Assembly: GCF_001577835.2 (NCBI RefSeq)
Contig: NC_029543.1
Span: 1,748,199-1,812,198, forward strand
Length of the DNA: 64,000 bases
Source of the DNA: Coturnix japonica
Lineage: Eukaryota; Chordata; Aves; Galliformes; Phasianidae
Direction of reading: 5' to 3'
The notes beneath the pieces were generated by a model. It made no database searches, was not told the origin of the DNA, and worked only from the letters and a program-made list of their open reading frames with translations. Every line of letters starts with the position of its first letter. Position 1 is the first letter of the stretch. Shown one piece after another: positions 36,101 to 58,300 of this stretch. Made by a program: the position numbers and the translations under genes.

Positions 36101-37022
36101 CCAGTGCTCAGAGCAGTGCTGTTCTGCTGCAGAGGCAATGGAGCCTTAAGGGGGAAGTGGCAGAATGCAAGGAGCTGGTGAAAGGACACGGTGTCTTCTT
36201 AGCTGAGTTTCTCCACGTAGCAACAATGTGGTGTGCAGTGTATTTGTTATGATTTCACAGCGTGTGTGGGGAGGACGAGGGCTTATTGATGCTTAAAGCC
36301 TTGTTCCTGAAGCCTCCTGCATAACAGGAGCTTATGTCTAAGCTCGCTCCTTGTCCAAGCACAGGCAAGAAGCAGCTTAAAGCTCATGCAAGGCTGTGGT
36401 GTTCCGATAAGCCCTCCCTGCTCTCCCAGGCCCTGCTGAAACAACCATGTGAGTTCAGTGCTGTTCAGACTGTGGTGCCCAATGTGTCCAGTAACTTACC
36501 TGGGTTGCTTAGCCCTGGGGCTCCAAGGAGTGGAGGAGTCATAGATAACTTCATGTTTGTTCTTCTTTGACACAATTCTTTCTTTCTTTTTCCTGTGCTG
36601 TCCTGGACATGAAGATGATGATGGAGGCTCTGCGCCACTGTAAGTGCCTTGCTTTTCTGTTTAGTCAGTTAGTATTGCCAGATTGCATTCATTGGGGAAT
36701 CTACTCTGAGCATAAGAGCTAACTGAATGTAAGAGCTGGCTGCTGCAGGAGCTTCCTGGGAGCTGTTTCCTCCATGTTTTTTTAATGTGGCCTCTATAGA
36801 AGCAGAATACTACTTAGAACAGCACAAATGTCTCCAAAACTGATTGTTCTGGAAGCTAACCTCATATTGCTCTATCTCACCCAACTCTTAGTGCACAAAC
36901 CACACCAGTGGGGCAGGGGTGGGTTTTGGTGCTGCTTTCTTCATCGTCCCTTTTCTATTTGCAGGAAAAGCAATGCCACAAACCACAAGGACAAGAACGT
37001 CCGTCAGAGAAATGCTAACTGA
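27116..37022 (+). CDS. BSG: Basigin (CD147; HT7/neurothelin), long three-Ig form, 8 coding exons
   Basis: Exons: 27116-27197, 30812-31159, 32701-32860, 33698-33786, 34221-34348, 34555-34828, 36615-36639, 36965-37022; 387 residues. Basigin is a type I membrane glycoprotein that escorts monocarboxylate transporters to the surface. In birds it marks the blood-brain barrier, red cells and retina. The signal peptide is about residues 1-22. Ig0 is exon 2 (residues 28-143: HCEAVGNPIPEIQWW to YECRASNDPDRN), then Ig1 in exons 3-4 and Ig2 in exons 5-6. The membrane span at about 327-349 contains the family's unusual Glu (WPFLGIVAEVLVLV, Glu338). The tail KRRKPDEVLDDDDGGSAPL ends in VRQRNAN. Several N-glycosylation sites occur (NATY, NLTS, NVSI, NKTE). 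The protein agrees closely with chicken basigin as I recall it. Skipping exon 2 keeps frame and gives the short two-Ig form of about 271 residues. Confidence 0.96.
27325..27748 (+). repeat. CTATGGGGTCC minisatellite in BSG intron 1
   Basis: About 420 bases of imperfect tandem units built from GGATCTATGGGGTCCCTATG and GGAA, GGCT or GGTT joints. Common unit lengths are near 24 bases, a multiple of three, so several frames stay open. A local run of GGGG blocks with 7-base spacers near 27375-27405 could form a G-quadruplex. Confidence 0.95.
30812..31159 (+). other. BSG: BSG cassette exon encoding Ig0
   Basis: This 348-base exon has phase 1 at both ends, so it can be kept or skipped without shifting frame. 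It encodes one complete Ig domain with the SVELHCEAVG and DSGTYECRAS cysteine strands. In vertebrates the form with this domain is the photoreceptor (retina) isoform. Tissue use here is inferred from family knowledge. Confidence 0.85.
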
Positions 37023-37609
37023 GCAGAGGTTAGTGCTGCACCTGGGGGTTCCTGCTGGGTTGGGGCACCCTGGGGACCTGCTGGGTCAGCTTTCCCCTCC
37101 CTGCAGCCATGGGCTCATCCTGCTGGTTATAGGGGGCTGTCCTGCATCAAGAAGAGCCTTTAACCCACACTGTAGTGCAAGTGCTTGGGAAGGAGGCATT
37201 GCTATGAAGTTCAGGCACAGGCCAGCAGGAGTCTGATAAGGAACTGCTAAATTGGGACAGTGGGAGAGACATGGAATAAAGCATTGGGCTGTACAGCATG
37301 GGAGGGTCAGGGCTGCCTGATTCCTCCAGCATGGGGTGGGTTGAGCTCACAGCTTTGCTTAAGGCAGCTGTTGTCCTTATCCTTTATCACCTCCCAGCAC
37401 AGCCTCGCTGGGTTCCCTAATTTCCTTTTCTTTTCTCTTGCACCAGGTGACGTGTAGCTGAAGAACTTTGTCTGGACATTGTTTTCTTCTCATTTTTCTT
37501 TGGTAAAATAGCACCAGGAAATACTTAGCGTGTCCTTCAGTTACTTCACTTTCTACAGGAAATTAAGTCGTAGAATCTAAAACACACCCTTTTTTTTTTG
37601 GGAAAAAAG

Positions 37610-37615
37610 AATAAA
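37610..37615 (+). terminator. BSG: Proximal polyadenylation signal of BSG
   Basis: AATAAA after an A-rich run, 588 bases past the stop. A TTGGGTTGTTTTTC stretch follows. Confidence 0.6.
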
Positions 37616-38289
37616 AGGAAGAGCTGTGGGAGGGTTTTGGGTTGTTTTTCTACCTGTAAGCATAAATCCCTTTTATTTTCTGGTAGTTTGGATCACTGTC
37701 ATAGATGTATTTCTTTATGTAGGGGGGTAATGCTTTCTTTCTTACCTTTGGGAAGAGCTGTGTTGGGTAGGATGACTTTGTAATACCTCTGTGTATGAGG
37801 AGCAGCAACATCACAGCTCCCTGTGTGCTGCAGGTCAGGAAGAAACTGCTGTAGTAACCTATGGAGATGAGCTGATCTCCCAATGGGCTTAAGAAAGTAA
37901 CTCTGGGTCTTTCCCAGTGCAGAGCATAGATAGCTGCATCTTTGCATGGCTTGGGAGCAGCCTGCATGGCTTGTAATTGCCAGGCTTCCTGGTCAGCTCC
38001 CACAGGGATGCTCTGCGTGATTACAATCAAGCAGGCAACCAGGAAGCAGTGTTAGAGCTGGGCATTGGCTGAGCATGATAATAACTCATTTAATGGGTGG
38101 CTGCTGGAATCTTGAGTTGCTACACTGGAGTGAGCAGATGCTGGGGCTGAGGTGCTGGGGGAGAAGGGGGGTTTGCATTGTGTTCTGTTCACATTTGGGG
38201 TGACAAAGGAGACTGAGAGCAGATAATAATCAGAGGATTCTTTCTTTCTGGGTAGCACTGAGCTGATCCATCTGTTAACGTACTTCACA

Positions 38290-38295
38290 AATAAA
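38290..38295 (+). terminator. BSG: Distal candidate polyadenylation signal of BSG
   Basis: AATAAA is followed by a T-rich and GT-containing stretch (CTCTTTTTTTCC, TTGGTTTGG). Use would give a 3' UTR of about 1.3 kb. Confidence 0.5.
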
Positions 38296-39741
38296 GATGA
38301 TTCCTCTCTTTTTTTCCATCTTGGTTTGGACTCTGGTCTCTCTCTTCCCTCCTGGCTGGGCCCCCTGGGTTTGTTATCCTGCTTTGACCCCTGCCTGGCA
38401 GCTCTTCATAGAGCACACAAAGGTTTTGGCTCCCAGGGTCTCCTGCCAGCTCTATCTGCTCTCTAATCACAGTGTTACACTGAGTCAGGTTCAAACCCTT
38501 CCAAAAGGAGTTAAGTGGAGCTTCCTGAGGAGCACTGCTGTTTTTCTACCTGTTTTCATGGTTCTTGCCCTGCTGTGTGGTTACTCATGGCTCTAAGCAG
38601 CTGATGGGCACTGTGTGCATTATGTAGATATGGAGACAAGCCAAAGGGAAGCACACACCAACCCCTTGGGTATGGGCTATGAGCACTGTGGTGTCTTTCC
38701 AGGCAAGCTCTGGCTTTTTGCCCTATGGCAGCTGGGCTTGTGGGTTCCTGGAGATTCTGATCTTGTGTTCTCAGTTGTTTGGGTGTTCATCTAACTGTCC
38801 AAGCGGGGCTGGGTGAGCAAATGGGCTGCAGCAGGTAGAGGCAATGGGTTACAGTGCAAAAAGCACCAGCAAAAGGCTCAGGAGCCTGAAAGGGCTCTTA
38901 AGTTTCATCTGTGTGTTTCCTTTAGGCTGGGAATGAACATACTTAAAGGTGATGGACTCAGCATCAACCACCTGAATACCTGTAGGGAAAGCAATTGGTG
39001 CCAATGGCCCTGGCAATAGCTGTGCATGGGGAGCTGCTGGGACTGGTCAGTGCCTGCAATGAAAGGCAGGTGAGGGCAGGCTGGATAAGAGCTGGTAAAA
39101 GCAATAAAGCACGGCTGGCTGCTTGACTCCCAGCTGCTGCCTTTGCTGTAATGGGGCTGATGCATGAACATCCTCACTACGAAGTCAAACCCTGTTCTGT
39201 TGGGGGGGGATGATTACAGCAGGGCTCTTCCCTTAGTGCTGTGTTGCCTGTAGCTCTGGCAGCCCAGGGCCTTCCTCAAAACGCTGCTGTCTCAGTGTTA
39301 GCAGCTCCCATGCCCCGGGCTGACCATGCAGTGTGGCTGTGCTGCACGTCAATGTATTATGCAAGCCCTGGCACAGCCGGCCTCGTGCTTATGGGTGCTG
39401 TCCTGGGGGGTGGAGAGAGAGGGGGAAAAAAAAAATCAATGTGTGGCTTAATTTCCTCGTTGAGGATTTGGGACCTGGGCTGCAGCACAAAGCTCTGTTT
39501 GTGCCCTTTGTTCTATGGGGCTGGCAATGGGTGAGGAGCAGCTCGGGGTTGGGGGGATGCATGGCTCCGTGCTGCGCTCTGCTGGGCTGCTGTCCCGTTT
39601 GTGTCTCTGTCCTGCATTGCTCAGCTGATGGTGTTCCCACCCCATTTGTCCCCGTGTCTCTTGCTCATGTCAGCATGCAATGCTCTGTGTGACTCTGTGT
39701 GACTGTGGGGGCTTGGATCAGACAGGGGCAGGTGGGGAATT
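38296..39741. other. Intergenic stretch between BSG and HCN2
   Basis: No exon is recognised. Another AATAAA occurs near 39103. The rest is ordinary unique sequence, with short overlapping frames only. Confidence 0.55.
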
Positions 39742-39956
39742 GAATGATAAAGGTTGGAAAGGACTTGTAATATCACCACATCCCAAGCCATCCCCTCCAT
39801 GACCATTAACATCCCTCAGTGCTACATCTGCATGTATTTAAACACATCCAGAGGTGATGCCTCCAATGCTTCCCTGGGCAGCCTGTCCCTATTCCATTGC
39901 CACTTTCTGAGATGAATTTCTTTCCTAGTATCCAACCTGAACCTAAACCTCATCCT
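39742..39956 (-). repeat. CR1 LINE 3' fragment
   Basis: Read on the minus strand it follows the CR1 tail: AGGTTTAGGTTCAGGTTGGA, AGAAATTCATCTCAG, CAGGCTGCCCAGGGAAGC, then CTTTCCAACCTTTATC at the end. It lies just upstream of the HCN2 CpG island. Confidence 0.85.
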
Positions 39957-40099
39957 AAAGGCTGCGCTCGAAGGGGCGGCCCCGACTGCAGGTTCCGATC
40001 GCGGCTCCCGTTCTATTTGGCCTCTCAGGAGCCGACCCTCTCGTTGCTGATCCCGTGCTCTCCATCCTTCGAACCCTTTGGGCATCTCCATTCGTTGGC

Positions 40100-40334
40100 C
40101 TCGGGGCTGCGCTGAGGGCTCGGGTTGAGCTTCGTCTGTTGCAACGCTGGATGGGAGCGATGTGAGCGCAGCCGGGAGCTGCTCCAGCGGGGGGAGCTGC
40201 GGAGCCGCTGCGGTCCCGTCTCCCGGCCCGGCCCTACGACCCGCCCCCGGTCCGCCCCACGGCTCGGCGGCGGGTACCGCTCCGGTACCGCTCGGGTACC
40301 ACTCGGCCGCCGGTGGCCTCGGCGGCAGCGCACG
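40100..40334 (+). promoter_or_regulatory. HCN2: HCN2 CpG island, 5' UTR and probable promoter
   Basis: Very high GC and CpG density runs from about 39.96 kb through the first exon to about 41.1 kb. The frame is open upstream of ATG 40335 but contains no earlier in-frame ATG as far back as 40125. The transcription start cannot be placed. Confidence 0.6.
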
Positions 40335-50476
<10,142 letters not shown>

Positions 50477-51315
50477 CCTCCACATGTGTGGGGATAGGGG
50501 TGTCGGGGTGCCAGGGCAGCCAGCCCCATCCCCTCTGCTCCATCCCCACTGAGGAGCCCCTCGGCCACCTCCATCCCTGCTCCCTGGCTTCCTCCCACTG
50601 CCGGGGACCCGTGGGTGGGCACAAGGGGGGTTGGGGGGGCTGTTGCCTCCAACCAAAGTTTGGCCCCATCTTCTGCTCCTTGCGAGGAAACCCCACTGCC
50701 CCATAGAAGCCACAGATGCATCGTTCCCAGTGATCAACGCTGTATATGATATATATGACCTGAATACAAACCTATATGTGTGCATCCGCAGGACCACCTC
50801 CCTGGGGGTCTTAGGCATGTGGGCCAGCACTGGCACGTGCCCCTGCCTCCCCTCCCACAGACCCATGGCGAGGGGTGACAGCCAAGGAGTGGAGGTAAGT
50901 TATGGGGTCTGAAGTACAGCAAGCCCCAGGGGACTCAGCAGCCCCCATGCCAGCCAGACTCTGGGGCTGGGGTGACCTCAGCCAGGCAGCCCCTGCTGCT
51001 GGAACCCAGGGAGCTGAGCCCTAAGGGCTGCCACTGCATAGAGAGCAGCACTGGGCTCTGCTTGCAGAGCTGGGGAAGGCACAGACTGTGCGTGAAACAA
51101 GTGTGCCCATGTGTGTGTGCAAAGATGGATGGAAGCGTGCATGGGTGTATGCATGCATGTATGCCCCTGCCTGGCACACTGGAGCCTTCCACGTTGAATG
51201 TATGCAGCGACCCATGAGCGAGGAGCCCCGTGCCCACCTGCCTTCTTGTAGCTGCAGGGCCAGGGCTCTGGGGCCACACTCCAAGTGTCACCTTTCCATC
51301 CAGCCCATCCTGTGC

Positions 51316-51321
51316 AATAAA
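51316..51321 (+). terminator. HCN2: Polyadenylation signal of HCN2
   Basis: AATAAA, 840 bases after the stop, followed by GTCAGCAACTG and later TCTCTGCTTCTCC. A second AATAAA lies at 51633. Confidence 0.6.
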
Positions 51322-51632
51322 TGTCAGCAACTGACAGAGCTACACACGACTCCGTCTCTGCTTCTCCTATGCTACTATCCCTCTCCCTTGCAGCTCCAGA
51401 TCTCCAACTCTACCAATGGCCACAACCCAGGCAGTTTGCCCTTTAAAGAGATGCTTCCCTGCCAGCACCAGCTGGACACCATGGGGCAGCAATGGAGAAA
51501 TGAGAGACACAGGGTACTGCAAGCATCACTTACTGCAGGAGATAGAAACAGACCCCTGCAGAATTGGCCACATGAGGCTCCTGGCTAAAGATATAAGAGC
51601 CCAGCAGTTGCAACCAGGCTCTCAAAGTAGAC

Positions 51633-51638
51633 AATAAA
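51633..51638 (+). terminator. HCN2: Distal candidate polyadenylation signal of HCN2
   Basis: AATAAA only about 190 bases from the opposing POLRMT signal. If used, the two transcripts end almost against each other. Confidence 0.5.
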
Positions 51639-51826
51639 CACAGCAGGACAGTTTAGTCTCCAATTCTGCTGTGATAACCCTGTGAATAACTGAACCCCAA
51701 CCTGTCAGCAAGTGGTGGCAGCCTGGGGAGACATCAGTCCCACCATGGGAGAGCCCAGGCAGCCCTCAGCCTTATGCTAAACATGCTGAGAAGGATGAAC
51801 TTCCCACCTTGTATTTCAAAAACCAT

Positions 51827-51832
51827 TTTATT
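51827..51832 (-). terminator. POLRMT: Polyadenylation signal of POLRMT
   Basis: TTTATT on the plus strand is AATAAA on the minus strand, about 490 bases past the POLRMT stop. The following minus-strand sequence TTTTTGAAATACAAGGTGGG has a modest GT-rich element. Confidence 0.65.
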
Positions 51833-52319
51833 TACAGTACTGTACATCTCCACCCCTGAGCTTGTGATTTCTTCCTCTGCCCCGAGACCCAGCAAACAGA
51901 ATTTAAAACACATTCCTGCCAAGGGACGCAGGTGACAGCCAAGCCAGATCTGGAGCTGGCAGCAGTAGCACAGACAGCTTTACGTCAGGGTGAGGATTGC
52001 AGAAAGCCAACCCCACCTAATCCCTGACCCCACTCTGCATCTCTGTAGCCCTCTCCAGCTCCTTGGACGGGATGCAGGCAGTAGCAGCAAATAACACAGA
52101 CCCACCCCTAACTTCAGCAGCCCCCCATGGCTGCTCCTGCATTCCTCCAGCAGTCCCACTTTGCCCCCCAGCATCTCCATTTTGATGTATTTTGCTGGGC
52201 TGGCAGCTGTCACCCCATGAGTAGCAGGACAGCGGAGCTCTGTGGGTCAGTGCCTACCATCATCACCTCTAGGCAGCTGAAGTCCAGAGGTAGTCCAGGG
52301 CTCCACTGGCTGCTGAGGC

Positions 52320-55300
52320 TCAGCTGAAGAAATAGGTGGAGTCTATTACTTTGTTCAGGTTGAATTCCCCTGTGAGAAGCAAGGGAGAGCAGAGGTCAGA
52401 GCAGAGCCTGCTGGAGATGTGGCTATTGAGAGAGAAGCTGCCTAAGCCCAGCTTTTGCCTCCTGCATTGAACTACTTGGGCTCGGGTCCTGCTGCAGGGT
52501 CTCAGACGTCTTCCAAGGACTGATATTCATCCAGATTTACCTGGTATATCTGGGGCAGTGGTAGGAACAGTGAGACAGATAACAGCAGCAGGGAAGGAAG
52601 AGGGGAGCGCGTGGCTCCAGTACAAACCATCACTGCCTCTGGGACAGACCACAACAGCTGCTCAGTGGCAAAGGCCAGCACTTAGCTGGGCTGCTTTATT
52701 TTGCAATGGCAGAACAAAGGTTAGCCAGATGGTCTGGCAGAGGCATAGCCAAGAGATTAGGAGGAGTCAAGCTAACTAACCGCCTTAATCCCATTGCATG
52801 TGTATCATCTAGATCCTGGTAATTACGATACTGAGAATCTCAGTCCCAGCTCTAGGCAAATGTTTTGTGGTTGGAAACAGATGGGCAAAGAGCAGCAAGA
52901 CAGGGGACAGCAAGAGCTGGGTCAATCTAGGGGAAATCTCAGAAGCAAAGCTCTGGGGAAGGCAGGGGCCATTTGCAGGGATGTTTACAGGGGAAGGACT
53001 TCAGGAGCTCCTCTTTCTTATTTCCAAACTTCCCCTAAGCTTTGCAGTTCCCAGCCTGTGCTCCTACCTGTTTTAGGGACGTTTGAAAGCTGCTCCATCA
53101 GCTTCTTCTGCCAAAGGGCTCTGCTCTCTCCGTCAGAGCTGCGTGAACCAGATGGAAAACCAGTCAGCAAGGGGAGGTCTGGGAGAAGGTTATCCCTCCT
53201 CCACTCCCCAGCGTGGCATCTTGATAACAGGATTCAGCTCTTCCACTCTTAGGGGAGTGAGGGCTGCATGCAAGCAATACCTGCAGTAATTCTTCAGCAT
53301 GAACTTGGACAGATCCTCCAGGATCTTCTGGCTGTGCAGAGCCACAAACTGCTGCCGACAGATCTGATCCAGGGAGCAATGGGGAGTTGCAGGTTAACAG
53401 GTATTTTGCCCTCCTTTCCCTCAGTGCTTCTCAGCCAAGAGGAGTCAGAGGTAAGAGGAGGGAAAGCAGTGGGCAAGAGTGAGAAGGTGGGGGGGGAACT
53501 ATCAGACAAATCTGAAAGGAATCAGGTGGGAAGCAGAGGCTGACCCCCATTTATTAGCCCTGCAGCACTTCAGAAGAGCCCAGGGCAAGACAGAGGCACT
53601 GACTCTGCTTCATTCAGTTTAGTGCTGATAGTGCCCTGCACCCAGATGAAGGGTGTGAGGAGGGGGCCTGAGGCATCAGGAAGTCATTTGCAACCACCAG
53701 TAAGCATCCCAGGTTCGCTATGCTTGGGTAAATAAAACAGACTATGGAGCAAAGCCCAGGGGAGGCAAGGGCTGGCAATTGCCCAGAGGACAGATCAGCA
53801 AGATCACTGCTCACAAAGGATTTGGGAGGAGACTTTTACCTTGTTCATGATGTCCACAGTGAGTGCATGAGTCCAGTAGCAATCGTGGACTGAGACAAAG
53901 GTCAGACCCTGCCTGGGAGGCAGCAAAAAGGGCCATGAAGTATCACTGAGAGCTCCAGCTCCCTGCAGTGATGCCCTGCTGCTGATCTCTCAGCAGAGCC
54001 CAGGCAAGAACCCTGCTCCCTACCTGAAGCAATGCAGGGCTGTGAGCATCATGTGGGTTGAATCCAGGGAATGGATGAAGTTGGGTGGGAAGGCATTTTT
54101 CTGCTTCACCGTATCAGGCTTCCTGCAGCACAGAACAGGATAGGGGAGGAGCCGGGGCATACCCAGGGCTCAAGATGTGAGCCAGGGCAGAACCAGCCAA
54201 GATTAGGGGTTATAGGGGAGCCCTGATGGGCCCCAGCTCCTCCAGCTGACTTTCCATGGCTCAAAGGAATACCAGGAGCTTTGGAACATGTTGGCAGGTT
54301 CCACTGATGGGGAGGTTTTATCTCTAAAGCACAGACTGGGGCAGCAGGGGTTCAGTGAAAACCATGGGTTCATACTTACTGGTTGTTGTTGCTGGAGCTT
54401 TTCACACTCAAGTTCTGCATGTTGCAAGTCAACTGCAGGGGGAGAGAAAAGTGATCAGCACTGCTGCTTACTTCTGGGAAGGGGATGATGCCAACAAGGT
54501 ATTCCACGCTCTGCAGGAAACATCTTTTCTGGATGGGGATGTTGGCAAGGCATTCCAGTCACTGTGGCAGCTGCCATTTCCCTGTGGCACTTTGCCTGCT
54601 TCCCCCTCCAAAGGATGCTGGCAAGCATCCTTCACCCCTTCCCAGGGAGATGCTGATTCACTCCTGCAGGGGCTGAGAAGAGGTTCCTGAAGGTGGGAGG
54701 CACCTGCTTGCTCCATCCCTACACGGCCAATGTGAGGCTGCAGCAGAGTGGCTGCGAGGATGGGATGAGACAGGATGGGGAGCCGTGAGTCAGTGCAGCA
54801 GCGTGTGGGAGGCGAGAGCAGTGAGACTGAATCACGCGAGCCCCGAGGAGGGCTGCTCAATGCAGAGAATGGGTCTGTGCCCCAGCTGCCTGAGTGGGAT
54901 GGGAGCAGCAGATTCCTCAGCAGCACGCCCACACTCTCCAGTCTCTGTGATGAGGCTGAGAGATGTGCCTGAACACACAGATCCCATCTTCTCTGCAAGT
55001 TCACCTGCAGGCAATGCAAACTGTCTGGCCTTGTGCTGACTGCCTTGAGGTCCACTATACTTTCCCTGCTCCTCATCCCTGGGTGGATGAACAACTTAAT
55101 CCCACCACCAGACACTCACCACAGTGGACCTGATCCGATAGTAGGGCTGTACGATGGGGAGACCCAGTGGGGTGACCCACTCCACTGTCCTTCCTGACTG
55201 TGCGATGAGTTTGGCGCTTTCCGTCAGCCAGTTCTTAGGCAAAGGGAAGCAGAGAAGAAAGTGGCTCAAGTTAATACACACAGCTGGACAGACCTCATTC

Positions 55301-58300
55301 CCACTCCCAGTCCAAATTCCTGCCAGATTGAGTGTAGCTCTTATGGGGAACCTGGTCCATCACTAGGCACAGCTTCACACCTCTGGGCAAGGATATAGGA
55401 TTGTCTTTGGGCCAGGACCCCATGGAGCTCCTTCCTTCCTTCCTGGTCTTTGCATGGGTTGACTAGGGAAGAAAGAAAGAGAGGAGGTACCTTACCTGGA
55501 TATCTCGAGTCGCTGAGAACATCTCCTTGATGCCATTAAACACCTGCTTTACGAGGTAGTGAGATGCCTCCCATAGGTACTCCTGCATATTACAGAGGCA
55601 GTGAGGGGGAGGCAAAGGGGAACCAAAAGATGCAAAGCAAAGCTATGAGATTTAGGATAAGCTAAGAGAGCAACTCCCCTGTCTCAGTGGGTACATGAAA
55701 TGGTAAAGGTCTTCCAGCTTCTTACCTCAGGGAACTCAATCTCCTTCAGCCGTTTCTCCATCTGCAGCCTCCCACCGTAGCGTGTGACTCCATACACCAC
55801 CGTCATCACCGTCTGCTTCACCACCTTACGGCCAATGAACCCTTCCAGCACTTGGGCAATTCTCAACCCTTCCTCAGCATCCTTCTTCCTAAACTCCTCC
55901 ACCTGAGGGACAGAGAACAGTGGGAGTCAGAGTCACATCAGTGTGCTGCCCAAGTCCCCTTTGTGGCTTGAGGTGTCTGAAGGACCCTGTGAAACCCCCT
56001 CTGCTAACTTTCTCCTCAGGATTCTATGCAAAAAAGGGTCCAAAAGGACAATTTCCCAGGACATTTTCCCTATGTTCCCCCATCACAACTCACCTGCTGG
56101 GCCACCACACTGTAGACATCCTGAGGGACACTGCAGGGCATCAAATTGACAGAGATTGCACCTATAAGGTCCCGACCGAGCGCTGCGTAGTGCTGTAAAC
56201 CATTGCAAGAACCATCCTGTGTGTGAGAAGAGAGAGGGCTGAAGCAAGGTGTTAGCACAGGGATAGAGTCCTGCTCATCAGCACAGATACACCTTGACCA
56301 CAGATATGGAATACCAATGAAAAACCATGAAGCACTATGACAAATTTGGCTCTAAAGGGCTACTGCTATTTCCACTCCCCCTCTTTGGGCAAGTTTGCAG
56401 CTGATTTCCAAGCAGTGGCCAGGTCTATAACAGTTTCCATTTCACTCCTAAGTGGTTTTCCTGTCTGGGTCTCATCATTATCTGCTGTTGTCTATGGGGT
56501 TTTAAAAACCCACAACACACTGTCTCCCCACCCGTATATTTTCTAAGAGAGAGCTCCATGGAAACACTAAAAAAAAACCTGAAAATTTGAAGAAAACAAA
56601 TGTGTCTGGGATGCTAAAAGTGGCCCCACATGCTGGCAGTCAAAACAGACCTTAGAAAACCCAAGAGCAGGACTGGAGTCAGGCAGAGAACTGAAGAACC
56701 CTCTGCAAGCCCTCAGCTGACTCCAAAGCTCCAGCCATGCTGCTTCTGCATCCTATTGACAGGAGAGAAGTGCAGCTCCCACCCAGCCCTTCCTAAAGCT
56801 GCAGTCAAGACATACAGATCAATATGTCAAAGCAACTGGCCTGATGGCCCACCTGGGACCAAGACCAGCCAGGATGAGACAAACAGGGCCTGAATGACAG
56901 CATAGAAAGGTCCTGCTGCTCACAGAAGCCACGCTGCTGCTTCAGGTTGCCCCTATACTCAGGCTATGCCTGGCCAAAGGCAGCCTGCAGCTGCTGGTAG
57001 GATCAGTTCTCATCTCTCCTCCTCCTTCCCCACACTGCAGTGCAGCAAGCTGGAGAACGGAGAACTGACAGTGCTAGGGCAGCCCTGCTGCTGCAGAAGA
57101 GCTGCCTCTATTCGCCAAGCACTGATGACTCAGGTGGAAACAGACTCCTGTGCCCTCCAGAAAAAGTCCTTGCTTGAATTCTATTAACTGCACCCTCCAC
57201 ACACCCCCAGCTGCTCCCTTGATCTTCTGTTGTCATAACAATATCATCAGAATCCTTCAGCTGAGACAGTCTCACGTATGTTACAGACCACTGCTCCTGG
57301 CAGAATCCATCCCCATTCTCCCCCACACACTTCATTAGGGCTACGAGATCTTCTAACGAGATAAACAAGCAAAGCCCTCTCATCAGAAAAAGAATCAATC
57401 ACTGTCTCCCGCATAGCAGAGGGATTTATCAGGGCACTGGATGCAGGAGGCTGCTACCTGTCCCCTTGCTTTTCCTCGGAGGTCTACACCTCCCATTTTG
57501 TGCTTGTCTCCTGCCATATCCCAAAAGGCTCCCAGTCCCCATCTCACAGCTGGATAAGATAGGACTGGCCTGGTTCCCAATCTGCAGACATTTGTCAGAG
57601 AGCAATCTCCCAGACAGGCTGTTTGGCTAAAGGCAAGCAAAGCAGCACTGAACTGCACTGGTTTGTTAATGGCTTACTGTTACTCCAGCCAGTTTACTGG
57701 AGTTTTCAAATCAAGACGCCTGTAGGTTGTACTTCCATCCTTAGGAAACCCTGGACGTTGCATAACAATAAATACAATTGCATGCTTCTGCTCTGCCCTG
57801 AGCTGCCTGCCCTGCCTGCTCTACTCCTTGCTCAGTCACCACCCAGGCTGTGCACATCTGCTGGGCACCCACCTGGTGAACTGGGAAATGAGAGATGAAG
57901 GCTGCTGGATCTGGTGACCTCGAAGCTTTGGCAATTTCCATGCAGCACGCCAAGACTTGCCAGGGTTCATCGGTGTTCATCCACCACTTCCTGCCCTGGG
58001 AACAGCAAAGCACACAGTAGGAGGAGGAGGCAGTGCCCTTGTATGTAAAGGCAGCAGGTGAGCTCCTGGGCTCTTAGGAACATAAGTTAAGGCACCTCCT
58101 CTCACCATGCCCCCACCTCCCCATCACTTCATTGTGTTTTCAGACATGTTTTATTCCCTAGAAGCTATGCTAAACAAGAGGAACGTTTAAAGCCTCCTTT
58201 GAAATTAAAGAAAACACTGATGCTCCTCAGTTATGTGGAACAATTCCTAATTGAGCTCAAACAGGGTTGAACTTCCTTGCTTTTTCATTACTCGGTTCAG

